Part shown: piece after piece, positions 17,385-25,693 of the stretch | Layout: every line of letters begins with the position of its first letter | How positions within the stretch are numbered: the first letter of the stretch is position 1 | Assembly: GCA_028822585.1 (NCBI GenBank) | Contig: JAPKDL010000013.1 | Coordinates: forward strand, 1-48,529 | Length of the DNA: 48,529 nt | Origin: Alphaproteobacteria bacterium | Lineage (GTDB): Bacteria > Pseudomonadota > Alphaproteobacteria > UBA8366 > GCA-2717185 | Direction: 5' to 3' | Made by a program: the position numbers and the translations under genes | The notes under the pieces: generated by a model | Database searches by the model: none | Told to the model about the DNA's origin: nothing | Seen by the model: the letters and a program-made list of their open reading frames with translations, nothing else

Positions 17385-17740
17385 CTAGTTATGATGTTTG
17401 AATCCGATGGGTAAATGCTGCAAGCCGCGCAGCACCATGGAATCGTTCCATGCTTCGCCGTCGGTTTGTTGTAGGTCGCCCAGGTGGCAGAGCAGTGTTG
17501 GAAATCCAATGCGGCCTTCCAATCGGGCCAACGGCGTGCCAATGCAAAATGAATACTGAAGCCAAAGATGATATGCTGGTTCGCCGGGCGAGTTAAATCA
17601 AGCTGGTCCGGTGTTTGAAAGACGTTTGGGTCGCGGTTGGCGACGACATCGGGGTCGCGAAGATTATATAGTACGTTCATAGAGGCGTTTTCCTGGTGGT
17701 GAAACGGACATTGATCCACCGGTTGCCCCAATGGTATCAA
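17385..17740 (-). pseudogene. C-terminal remnant of a cytochrome P450
   Basis: Only the last third of a bacterial P450 is present. The first frame reads ANRDPNVFQTPDQLDLTRPANQHIIFGFSIHF, the region just before the heme-binding loop. There the frame breaks: one T is missing from the T-run at about 17546-17549, exactly where the codon for the axial cysteine should be. Restoring it gives HFCIGTPLARLEGRI, then a normal P450 C-terminus ending at the TAG at 17385-17387. About 270 N-terminal residues, including the I-helix and ExxR region, are absent. The gene cannot make a functional enzyme. Confidence 0.85.
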
Positions 17741-17772
17741 ATTGAAGGCCTTAAATACAGGAGATGGCGTTC

Positions 17773-18584
17773 ATGGTGGATATCGATAAAGAATTATCGG
17801 TTTCCATACCCGAACCTTACAACATCTATTTGACGCCATTGATATTCGAGACATATGCGGTCGACCTTGCCCAAGGTGTTGTGGGGCTCTCACCAGGTCC
17901 TGTTCTGGAAACGGTGGCGGGAACCGGCGTCGTGACGTGGGCCATGGCTGCTCTTTTGCCGCCCAGTGCCGTTACGTCGTAACGGACTTAAATCAACCGA
18001 TGCTTGATTACGCCAAAAACAAGCAAGGTCCTGACGACCGCATTCCCGGGCGGCAAGCTGACGCCCTGAACCTTCCGTTCGATGACGCCTCTTTCGATGC
18101 GGCTGTTTGTAAATTAGGGGTGATATTTTCCCGAATAAAGTCGCCAGTTACGCCGAAGCATTGCGCGTATTGAAACCTGGTGGGAAATTCATCTTCACCG
18201 TTTGGGACCACATTGGCGTCAACGAATTCGCTGATATCGTAACGCAGACAGCGTCCGCTGAGTTTTCTGATGATCTGCCGCGGTTTCTCACCCGGATTCC
18301 GCACGGCTATAATAATGTGAGGTTGATTCAACAGGAATTAAGTGCTGCCGGGTATTCGAATATTCCAATCTCCACCGTGGAAAAGAAACAGTGTGGCGCC
18401 GTCCCCGCATCATGCCGCCATTGCGTATTGCAAAGGCACGTCGCTTCGAAACGAAATTGAAATTCGCGACGCAAACGGTCTGGATTGGATTATGGAATTA
18501 GCGGCGGACGCGATAGTGGAACGCTGCGGTGACGGTCCAGTGGTCGAAAAAATTCAAGCCCATGTCATGACGACGGCGGGCTAA
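17773..18584 (+). pseudogene. SAM-dependent methyltransferase with three frameshifts
   Basis: A class I methyltransferase reading frame of about 270 codons, broken by three single-base changes. The start is taken at the ATG at 17773, with AGGAG 9 bases upstream; another ATG lies at 17764. Motif I is PVLETVAGTGVVT. The frame shifts near 17970 to continue as RYVVTDLNQPMLDYA (motif post-I), then QADALNLPFDDASFDAAVCKLGV. It shifts near 18125-18132 to EALRVLKPGGKFIFTVWDHIG, and again near 18391-18404 to IAYCKGTSLRNEIE and the C-terminus. All segments remain recognisable, so the decay is recent. It diverges from the P450 remnant with only about 30 bases between them. Confidence 0.85.
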
Positions 18585-18607
18585 ATTTTTAACGAAGGTG
18601 CGTCGCC

Positions 18608-19234
18608 TTAATCTCGGGGCCATGTTCCTGCAAACGGCGTTTGTAACCCGCGTTCGACCAGTTCCAGACGATCCTGGCCGTAGAACATGTCGCCATCGAT
18701 GAAATAAGTCGGTGAGCCGAACACGGAACGTTCGATGGCCTCGTCAGTGTTGCGTTGAAAGACAGCTTTTATTTCTGGCGTTCGGGCGGCGTCGAGCAAC
18801 GCTTGCGAGTCTAAATTGGCGGCGGAAATAATTTGTGTCAATGTGTTCACGTTGGACAAATCGGCGTCGTCGCACCAATGCCCCTGCAGAAACCCATGGG
18901 ACAGGCGGTCCACGTCCATGCCCCCTTCGGCGGCGGCGATCAATATACCGCTGGCCAGGTTCATGTTCGCCCAATGATGTGTCGGAAAGCCCTTCATAAC
19001 GGGGACATTGCGCCATTCTGCCCAGCGCTCGATTTCGCGGCCAAAATAATAGGCCCGGTGCGCCGTGCTACGGTTGCGGGTCGACCCGGCGCCCGATGTC
19101 TCGATGACGGGTTGATAGTTGAAGGGCTTATGGACCAGACGCCGTCCCGCCGCTTTCGCTGCCGCCTGAATTTTAGCGGACCCAAGATACGCGAAGATGG
19201 AATGAGCAGCGTAAAAATATTCGATAGTCGCCAT
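18608..19234 (-). CDS. DsbA-fold protein, 2-hydroxychromene-2-carboxylate isomerase-like
   Basis: A 208-residue protein of the kappa-class GST/DsbA-like fold. The N-terminal IEYFYAAHSIFAYLGSAKI has Ser in place of the redox Cys pair, as in the chromene carboxylate isomerases of aromatic ring degradation. The C-terminal half carries VFGSPTYFIDGDMFYGQDRL, the family's cis-Pro region. Such enzymes use glutathione to isomerise ring-cleavage products. The physiological substrate is not determinable, though the FAD monooxygenase divergently transcribed next door is compatible with aromatic catabolism. It converges with the methyltransferase relic. Confidence 0.8.
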   Translation of the reverse strand: MATIEYFYAAHSIFAYLGSAKIQAAAKAAGRRLVHKPFNYQPVIETSGAGSTRNRSTAHRAYYFGREIERWAEWRNVPVMKGFPTHHWANMNLASGILIAAAEGGMDVDRLSHGFLQGHWCDDADLSNVNTLTQIISAANLDSQALLDAARTPEIKAVFQRNTDEAIERSVFGSPTYFIDGDMFYGQDRLELVERGLQTPFAGTWPRD

Positions 19235-19346
19235 AAAGCCCTCGAAATTGTGATTGCAACAGGGAAGTCATTAAACCGGAACTATAGCTGGCGATCAATC
19301 AACACGCTCGATAAATTGAAAAGGTTAAATATAGAGGAGAATACCT

Positions 19347-20567
19347 GTGCGCGTGATTGTTATTGGCTGTGGAATTGGTGGGGCGACGATATCTCTGGGG
19401 CTCAGTCGCGCTGGAATTTCCCATGTGGTTTTGGAGCAAGCAGGCGAACTGGCCGAAGTCGGTGCCGGATTGCAAATGAGCCCGAATGCGACGCGCGTTC
19501 TGCAAAACCTGGGGCTTGGTGATGATCTGGCGCGGTTTTGCGTCGAACCGGCTGCGCATTACTTTACCGAGTCGCGCAACGGCGAGGTGTTGATGAAAAC
19601 GCCGCTGATGCCCAAGGCGCAGGAAATTTTTGGCGCCCCGTATTACCACGCACATCGGGCCGATTTGCTGGCGGCGCTGGTAAAACGCATGGACCCGGGA
19701 TGCGTGCGGTTGAACACCGCGGTCGAGTCGGTGGAACAAACGTCTGAGGCTGTGACAGTCCGGTTAAAGGGTGGCGGTGTGGAAATCGGGGACGTGTTGA
19801 TTGGTGCCGACGGCATACATTCCCTGGTGCGTGAACAGGTGTTCAAGCCCGACCCGCCACGCGAAACCGGATGCGTGGCGTGGCGTGGTCTGGTCCCGGT
19901 CAAGGCGGCGCAGGCTCTGGGCTTTGAGCGAAATTCCTATATTTGGATGGGCCCGGATCGCTCCATGGTGCTGTATTATGTGCGCGGTGGGAAAATGTTC
20001 AATTGGGTCGGCATTGGTCCGTTCAACGCCAAGGCGCGGGAATCCTGGTCGGCGAAAGGCTCCAAGGCGGCGGCGCTGCGGGAATATGCAGGGTGGCATT
20101 CGCAAATCACCGATTTGATCAACGGGACCGACGCTTTGTTCATGACCGCGTTGAATGATCGCGACCCGCTGGAGTCCTGGGTGGCGGGACGCATCGGGTT
20201 GATGGGCGACGCAGCGCACGCGATGATGCCGTTCCACGCCCAAGGTGCCGCGCAAAGCATAGAGGATTCCTGGGTGTTGACCCGGTGTCTGGAAGAAGCG
20301 GCGGAAGGTGAAGTCGCCGCCGCATTGAAACGTTATGAGGCGTTGCGGTTGACGCGCGCTAACCGGGTGCAACAACAATCGCGCGCGGCGGAACATCTGT
20401 TTCACATGACCGACCCCGACGAAATCGCCCGGCGCAACGCCCGCTTCGCCCGGCACGAAGCCAGCAGTCAGGAAGGCTTCCCGCCTGGTCAGCAATGGCT
20501 GTTCGCTTACGACGCGGAAAAAGCCGTGCGTGGTGACGACGCCGAATGGCGCGCAATGAGTTGGTGA
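19347..20567 (+). CDS. FAD-dependent aromatic monooxygenase (salicylate/3-hydroxybenzoate hydroxylase-like)
   Basis: A class A flavoprotein hydroxylase of 406 residues. The start is a GTG with GAGGAG 7 bases upstream. The ADP-binding GCGIGG is at residues 8-13, followed by the ribose-binding Glu of VLEQAGE. The DG motif is LIGADGIHSLVR (about 150-165), and the GD motif is GLMGDAAHAMMPFHAQGA (about 285-300), which contacts the flavin ribityl chain. It uses NAD(P)H and oxygen to hydroxylate a ring. The specific substrate is not assignable. It is transcribed away from the isomerase-like gene, sharing a 112-base promoter region. Confidence 0.87.
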   Translation: MRVIVIGCGIGGATISLGLSRAGISHVVLEQAGELAEVGAGLQMSPNATRVLQNLGLGDDLARFCVEPAAHYFTESRNGEVLMKTPLMPKAQEIFGAPYYHAHRADLLAALVKRMDPGCVRLNTAVESVEQTSEAVTVRLKGGGVEIGDVLIGADGIHSLVREQVFKPDPPRETGCVAWRGLVPVKAAQALGFERNSYIWMGPDRSMVLYYVRGGKMFNWVGIGPFNAKARESWSAKGSKAAALREYAGWHSQITDLINGTDALFMTALNDRDPLESWVAGRIGLMGDAAHAMMPFHAQGAAQSIEDSWVLTRCLEEAAEGEVAAALKRYEALRLTRANRVQQQSRAAEHLFHMTDPDEIARRNARFARHEASSQEGFPPGQQWLFAYDAEKAVRGDDAEWRAMSW

Positions 20568-20578
20568 GCTTTTAGGCT

Positions 20579-21565
20579 CTATGCGAAATCGCGGATAATT
20601 GCGCCAAACTGTTTGATGCTACTTCGGGTGTGGGCGTGGTTGAGCCCTGGCCAGCTCATGCGCAGGATCAATGTGGAGACGCCTAATTCGTCGCGGTAGC
20701 GCGCGATTAGGTCGCGGACATGGGCGGCGTCGCCGATGATGAATTTTTCGTCGCACTCGGCGTCGAAGGAGTCCGATAACCCCCCGCTTAATTTGTTGTC
20801 CCAGGAATCATAGGCGGCGTATTTTCTAATGATTGGCCCTCGCGCATGGCTCCGTGCGGCGGACGCCGTTTCACCGACGAAACATTCGCGGCATAAAGGC
20901 GTTTCTGGAATATCTGTCGCTTCGGCGGGTCTGGCGCCTCGATAGGTCCGGTACATGGCGCTCAAGGCAGGGATATCGGACGTAAAGCTGCCGAGCCACG
21001 CATCAGCGATTTTAGCGGCGCGCTCTATGGAGGGTTCGGCGGCACCGCCGACCCACAGCGAACAGCCTTCCGGGTGGCGTGGGCGCAGGGACAGGCCGCA
21101 ATCCTCGACGGTGAAGTATTTTCCGTGATGGGTCACCCGTTCCTCGCGCCATAACCGGCGGATTAATTCGACTGCTTCGACCAGGCGACCAACCCGTTGT
21201 TTCATGGGTATGCCCATGGCTTGGAATTCAGCGTTCCGGTAGCCCATGCCCGCCGCTAGCACATACCCGCCCTCGGACATCCAATCCAGTGTCACGGCCT
21301 GTTCGGCGACGGCGATCGGATTCAACATCGACAATAAAAGAATACCGGTGCCCAAGCGCATGCCTTCGGCGTTCGCCGACAACCGCGCCAGTAATTCATG
21401 GGGTTGGAACATGCGCATGGGATGAGTGAGAAAATGTTGCGGAACCCAGATCGATTCGAAACCGTTGGCGCGCGCTATGCGCACTTGTTCGGACATATTG
21501 GCGATGGCCTGGCCCATATCCTGGTCAGCGTTGAATTGCGGGGACACGAAAAATCCGAATTTCAT
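20579..21565 (-). CDS. LLM-class flavin-dependent oxidoreductase
   Basis: A luciferase-like monooxygenase family protein of 328 residues. The frame opens at 21712, but the ATG at 21565 is chosen: AGGAG lies 7 bases upstream and MKFGFFVSPQ is the normal start of the first beta strand of this TIM barrel. The regions FESIWVPQHF, RLGTGILLLSMLNPIAVAEQAVTLDWMS and GYVLAAGMGYRNAEFQAMG are family typical. It probably uses FMN or F420. A strong terminator lies only 37 bases upstream, between it and the SDR gene, so it depends on readthrough or on a promoter overlapping that hairpin. Confidence 0.85.
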   Translation of the reverse strand: MKFGFFVSPQFNADQDMGQAIANMSEQVRIARANGFESIWVPQHFLTHPMRMFQPHELLARLSANAEGMRLGTGILLLSMLNPIAVAEQAVTLDWMSEGGYVLAAGMGYRNAEFQAMGIPMKQRVGRLVEAVELIRRLWREERVTHHGKYFTVEDCGLSLRPRHPEGCSLWVGGAAEPSIERAAKIADAWLGSFTSDIPALSAMYRTYRGARPAEATDIPETPLCRECFVGETASAARSHARGPIIRKYAAYDSWDNKLSGGLSDSFDAECDEKFIIGDAAHVRDLIARYRDELGVSTLILRMSWPGLNHAHTRSSIKQFGAIIRDFA

Positions 21566-21601
21566 GACGGTTCTCCTAAAGGGATGTTCCAATTTCGAAA
21601 C

Positions 21602-21636
21602 GAAAAACGGCGGGAAACAATAATGCTTCCCGCCGT
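21602..21636 (-). terminator. Intrinsic terminator between the SDR and LLM genes
   Basis: A perfect 10-base inverted repeat (ACGGCGGGAA at 21607-21616 and its complement at 21627-21636, 10-base loop). On the minus strand it is followed by TTTTCG, so with the stem's last base the U-run is five long. It begins 26 bases after the SDR stop codon. Confidence 0.75.
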
Positions 21637-21662
21637 CTTCAAACCCAAATCGATGGGTTGGA

Positions 21663-22583
21663 TCAATCCATCGGCAGACCCGGGTGGACATTACGCGAAC
21701 TGGCGATGTCAAGGAAACCGGATTTCAAGGCCGGCATGCCGTTTTCAGCGATCAACTCCGGCGTCCAGCCCCCATTGTGGTGAACCATGCGGATCGGCCG
21801 CGGTTGGCTATACAGTGACAATTCGCCGGCGCGTTGGTGGAAAATCTGACCGTTGACGTAATCGGCGCCTTCGGATGCCAGGAACGTGATCAGGGGCGCG
21901 ATGGCGTCGGCGCGGCTGCGGGTCAGGCGTTCTTCGCGAACGCGGGCTTGTTCTGCGTCTTTCGGCGTCGGCACGGAACGGGTCATGCGCGTATCCGCCG
22001 ACGGGCAGATCGTGTTGCAGGTAATGCCCTTGTTGCCGTTCTCCATCGCGATGATGCGTCCCATCGCGGCGATGCCCATCTTGGCGGCACCGTAGTTCGC
22101 CTGACCGATATTGCCTAGCAAACCCGATGTGGAGCTGCACATGATGATGCGGCCATATTCCTGTTCACGGAACAAATTAATGGCAGTCCGCACGACATTG
22201 TAGTGGCCGGTCAGGTGGACGTCGAGAACGTCCTGCCAGTCGTCTGGGGACATTTTGTGGAACATGCGGTCGCGCAAAATACCGGCGGGGTTGAAGATAA
22301 TGTGCAAGCCGCCCAATTCGTCGCGCGCCTGTTGCACCATGCCAAGACAGTCTTCGTAGCTGGTGACTGATCCAAAATTCGCCGAGGCTTCACCACCGGC
22401 GGCTTTGATTTCATTGGCGATAGCAACTGCGGGGCCTTCGTCTCCACCTTCACCGCCACCGCCAACGCCGGGATCGTTCACCAAAACCTTTGCACCGTTT
22501 GCGGCGAACATTTTCGCGACTTCGGCACCAACGCCCCGACCGCCGCCCGTGACCATCGCCACGCGACCATCCAACATACCCAT
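21663..22583 (-). CDS. Short-chain dehydrogenase/reductase, MFE-2-like
   Basis: An NAD(P)-dependent dehydrogenase of 306 residues. The ATG at 22583 is chosen over the in-frame GTG at 22592 because the GTG overlaps the GGAG ribosome-binding site. The cofactor motif TGGGRGVGAEVA is at about residues 15-26. The active site is SSTSGLLGNIGQANYGAAKMG, with Tyr and Lys in YGAAK. A long glycine-rich acidic loop (VGGGGEGGDEGPA) after the second strand is typical of the 3-hydroxyacyl-CoA dehydrogenases related to multifunctional enzyme 2. The structural NNAG motif is NPAG here. The likely role is oxidation of a hydroxyacyl-CoA or alcohol intermediate. Confidence 0.85.
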   Translation of the reverse strand: MGMLDGRVAMVTGGGRGVGAEVAKMFAANGAKVLVNDPGVGGGGEGGDEGPAVAIANEIKAAGGEASANFGSVTSYEDCLGMVQQARDELGGLHIIFNPAGILRDRMFHKMSPDDWQDVLDVHLTGHYNVVRTAINLFREQEYGRIIMCSSTSGLLGNIGQANYGAAKMGIAAMGRIIAMENGNKGITCNTICPSADTRMTRSVPTPKDAEQARVREERLTRSRADAIAPLITFLASEGADYVNGQIFHQRAGELSLYSQPRPIRMVHHNGGWTPELIAENGMPALKSGFLDIASSRNVHPGLPMD

Positions 22584-22783
22584 ATTATTCACTCCTGATG
22601 TTCTTGAATTTATCTAATAATTACTGTGGCGCGCAGCACAATTGAAGTCAACACCGGACCCCTGATGGGGTCGCTGATTTGTATGGACGAATCGAGGTAT
22701 CTAGCCGCCGTCTGGCGACAACCTAACGGCGTAGTCTGGTGACGAGAACCTCCAGGACATGGTGATCATGCGGTCTTCTTCAG

Positions 22784-23239
22784 CTAACCCGACCAGTCGT
22801 TTTTGAAGACCTCTTGTGGCACGACCGACAATAAGGTTTCCTCTGTCGCTGTCGCGATATCTTGCGGCGCGCCCAGAATGTCCCAGACCGACTCCGCCCC
22901 ATCGATGATCTCGGCGCAAGGTTCATAAAGATGGACTCGCGCGGTGGCGTCCAGCTGCTTTTCCAGATGGTCGAGAACAAGGCCAAGTTTCGCAAGTTAA
23001 TCCCCATCTTGCCCGATATTAGGTCGCCAGCGCGCAATGAATGACATAGGGGCGCGTTCCCCGACCAATTGCCGCATCAATTGCTTCAAGGCCGCGGTTA
23101 ACTCTTTTTCATTCATAACGGTGACATAGGCGCGGGTGTTGGCGGCGTCCTGCGTGGCATCGGCAGCCTCGACCGCAAGAGGGTACAACAGATCAATCCT
23201 TGCGAGCACCGCAGAGGCTGAAAAGTATGCGCCAGTCAT
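22784..23239 (-). pseudogene. Unidentified gene interrupted by a stop codon
   Basis: A minus-strand frame of 152 codons opens with an ATG at 23239, preceded by AAGGACG. It reads as coherent protein on both sides of a single in-frame TAA at 22997-22999: AYVTVMNEKELTAALKQLMRQLVGE before it, and LAKLGLVLDHLEKQLDATARVHLYEP then VWDILGAPQDIATATEETLL after it. I do not recognise the family. The composition is helical and soluble. Without the stop it would be a protein of 151 residues. A short protein of 80 residues could still be made. The bases from 22600 to 22783 show nothing. Confidence 0.5.
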
Positions 23240-23246
23240 CGTCCTT

Positions 23247-23519
23247 AAGGTGGAAACCCAAAAACAGCAAATGGCGAAGGCTGATGAGCCTTACGACAAA
23301 GGCGACTAAGAGACTGCGAAGCAGCCGCTGGCCCTACTGGTTGAGGCGGGACACCCCAAGCCATTAAATTTTACTGGGATGATGTATAAAAATGGAACCG
23401 ATTATTGCACAGACTTGTCCATTGCCTGTAAATATTTTGAGAAGGCCGCGCTAAAGAATTATGCCGCCGCGCAAGGCCCCTGAAAGGACGCCATGTTAAA
23501 CGGTGACTACCAGTGTTAA
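23247..23519 (+). pseudogene. Decayed Sel1-repeat protein
   Basis: One plus-strand frame, with in-frame stops at 23307-23309, 23481-23483 and 23517-23519, spells Sel1-like repeat sequence. It reads KADEPYDKGD, then LALLVEAGHPKPLNFTGMMYKNG, then DLSIACKYFEKAALKNYAAAQ. Normal proteins have DYETALKE..PLAEAGHAKA at these places. All stops are in the same frame, so decay is by point mutation rather than indel. It lies between the unidentified broken gene and the sulfatase. Confidence 0.7.
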
Positions 23520-23578
23520 GCATTTGGGAAAAGTCTACGTACGTTAATACCGGTGTGGTGGATATTTAGGAGACCGAA

Positions 23579-25108
23579 ATGGGGCGGAAGATTTTACTGA
23601 TCACCACGGATCAGCAGCGCTATGACGCGTTGGGATGTAATGGCGGGGCTGTGGCGCGGACGCCGGCGATTGATCGTTTGGCGGCGTCGGGGTTGAATTT
23701 TCATCAGGCGCGGAACCAGAACACGGTGTGCATGCCGGAACGCGCCACTATCCTGACGGGGCAATACATCAACACCCACGGCGTCACCTCAAACGGCATT
23801 CCCTTGCCCGTGGACGCTCCCAATCTGGCGGCCTATCTGAACGATAACGGGTATCGCACCGCATTGTTGGGCAAGGCGCATTTCGAACCGGCCTCGCACA
23901 CCGAATATTTTGAAAATTGGGCGGCAACGAAGGGCGAGACCGGGCCGCATCGCGGGTTCGACCGGATGGAGCTGTGCGGTCATACGGGGCGACCAGGGCG
24001 CAGCCTGACCCATTACCCGCGCTGGTTGCGGGATAATTTTCCGGGCGATGTCGATGGCTTTCATGAATACACTGCGAATAACGGGCCCAGCGGGCGTGGT
24101 GGCGGCGATAGTTTGGCTCCGCAGGTCTGGCACAACCCGATCCCGCGCGGCCATTACCATACCGACTGGACGGCGGACCGCACCATCGCGTTTCTGGACT
24201 CCCTGGGTTCGGATGAAGATTGGTTCGTATGGATGAGCTTCCCCGATCCGCACCACCCGTGGGACCCGCCGCAAAGCGAGCTTGATCGCGTGGATTGGCG
24301 TGACCTGGACTTGCCGCCGGGGTATCCGGGGTCGCCCGAGCGCACGGCGGATATCCTGCGCGACAAGCCGCGTCACTGGCTGGAATGGTTTGAAGGGCGC
24401 GGGCAGTTCAATTTTGAAGTGCCCGCAGACCTGGTGCCCGCGCAATTGACGGCGGACCAAATTCGTGAAGTCAACGCTATGGTACATGTGGAAAACGAAT
24501 TGATCGACGAGGCGGTGGACCGGGTCATGGGCCATATCGATGGGCTCGGCTGGGGTGAGGACACGGATGTCTTCTATACTACTGATCACGGTGAACTTCA
24601 GGGCGATTTCGGGATGTTGTTCAAGGGGCCCTACCATGTCGAAGGCCTGATGCATCTGCCGTTTATCTGGCGTCCGGCGCCTTCAGCAGGGGTGACGCCG
24701 GCGGAGATTGACGCGCCGGTAGGGCATGTGGATTTGGCGCCGACGATCTGCGCCGCCGCCGGATTGGTGGTTCCCGAGTGGATGCAGGGCGCACCGCTGC
24801 CGACCAGCGTTGAAGATGGGAAAGGCCGCGAGCGTACCATCACCGAATGGCAGGATGGGTATGCGGGCAATGATATCGTCATGCGCACGCTCTACCGCGA
24901 CGGCTATATCTGTACCGCGTATGAAAAGACGAACTATTACGATGACGGCGTGGGCGAGTTGTACAATCTGGCCGAAGATCCAGCGCAGTGGCGCAATCTG
25001 TGGGACGACCTGGCACAACAATCCCTGAAATCGGATTTAATCGCCGATCTCTACGACAATTTGCCGGAAGGCCGAGACGAACCTTTAGAGAAAGTGGCGC
25101 AAGTTTAA
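23579..25108 (+). CDS. Sulfatase-family hydrolase
   Basis: A cytoplasmic alkaline-phosphatase-superfamily hydrolase of 509 residues with no signal peptide. The formylglycine motif C-x-P-x-R is CMPERATILTG, with Cys at residue 51 and Arg at 55. Metal-binding residues are in LLITTDQQRYD (Asp 11) and in VFYTTDHGELQG (Asp-His). This would cleave a sulfate ester, choline-sulfate or a phosphonate monoester; members of this branch are hard to tell apart. The Cys must be converted to formylglycine by a maturation enzyme not in this window. The start has AGGAG 6 bases upstream. It overlaps the convergent thioesterase gene by 4 bases. Confidence 0.87.
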   Translation: MGRKILLITTDQQRYDALGCNGGAVARTPAIDRLAASGLNFHQARNQNTVCMPERATILTGQYINTHGVTSNGIPLPVDAPNLAAYLNDNGYRTALLGKAHFEPASHTEYFENWAATKGETGPHRGFDRMELCGHTGRPGRSLTHYPRWLRDNFPGDVDGFHEYTANNGPSGRGGGDSLAPQVWHNPIPRGHYHTDWTADRTIAFLDSLGSDEDWFVWMSFPDPHHPWDPPQSELDRVDWRDLDLPPGYPGSPERTADILRDKPRHWLEWFEGRGQFNFEVPADLVPAQLTADQIREVNAMVHVENELIDEAVDRVMGHIDGLGWGEDTDVFYTTDHGELQGDFGMLFKGPYHVEGLMHLPFIWRPAPSAGVTPAEIDAPVGHVDLAPTICAAAGLVVPEWMQGAPLPTSVEDGKGRERTITEWQDGYAGNDIVMRTLYRDGYICTAYEKTNYYDDGVGELYNLAEDPAQWRNLWDDLAQQSLKSDLIADLYDNLPEGRDEPLEKVAQV

Positions 25109-25626
25109 GGGTTCACCTTGATGACCCGGCCCAGATCCTTCGGCAAGGGCAGGGCGGCGTGGGCGTCGCGGACTTGGCGAATCCAGTCCAGCATGTCGTC
25201 GGGCATGGGCGCTACCTTGCGTATGGACATGTCGATATGCAACGAGATGAACTCGGCGGTGGCGGCCAGATACCCGTCGGTTTCGTGGAACATCTCAAGC
25301 CAGAAATGCACCCGTTTGGCGTCGCACTGGATGACCTGGGCGGTGAAGCGCAGCGGGTCGCCCTCCAGGACTTCCTGACGATAGGTAATGTGAATGTCAC
25401 CGACGAAGGTCGCGGAATTGGTCCGGGCCTTGTATTCGGGGGTTAGCCCCAGATAGTCAGTCAACACGTCGGAGGCCTGATCGAAGGCGAGCAGGTAATA
25501 GGCCAAATTCATGTGGCCGTTATGGTCGATCCATTCGGGCTTGACGATGGTTCCCGGCAATGCGGCGGGGACGGGAATGGGCGTGGTGCGGATTTTGGAT
25601 TTGGGAATGTCGAGAAGGGTGGTCAC
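25105..25626 (-). CDS. Acyl-CoA thioesterase, 4-hydroxybenzoyl-CoA thioesterase family
   Basis: A single hotdog-domain protein of 173 residues. The active-site segment is WIDHNGHMNLAYYLLAFDQASD, near residues 33-54, with the Asp and the GHxN of the 4HBT family. The later FVGDIHITYRQEVLEGDPL is the typical second strand pair. It probably hydrolyses an acyl-CoA made by neighbouring enzymes. It is the last gene of a minus-strand operon with a GMC oxidoreductase, a DUF4387 protein and an AtuA-like protein, 67 bases after the GMC gene. Confidence 0.85.
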   Translation of the reverse strand: MTTLLDIPKSKIRTTPIPVPAALPGTIVKPEWIDHNGHMNLAYYLLAFDQASDVLTDYLGLTPEYKARTNSATFVGDIHITYRQEVLEGDPLRFTAQVIQCDAKRVHFWLEMFHETDGYLAATAEFISLHIDMSIRKVAPMPDDMLDWIRQVRDAHAALPLPKDLGRVIKVNP

Positions 25627-25693
25627 AAAACTACCTGTACTTGGGGGAGGAATTGAATTCGGGGCGGGAAGCTACCAAGCCGAGCCGCTTATT

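Noticed and set aside
18833-19522. Plus-strand ORF of 229 codons
   Set aside because: Antisense to the isomerase-like gene and overlapping the start of the FAD monooxygenase; no motif of its own.
23789-24655. Minus-strand ORF of 288 codons
   Set aside because: It lies wholly inside the sulfatase gene on the opposite strand and reads as compositional shadow (His, Arg and Pro rich) without any family motif.
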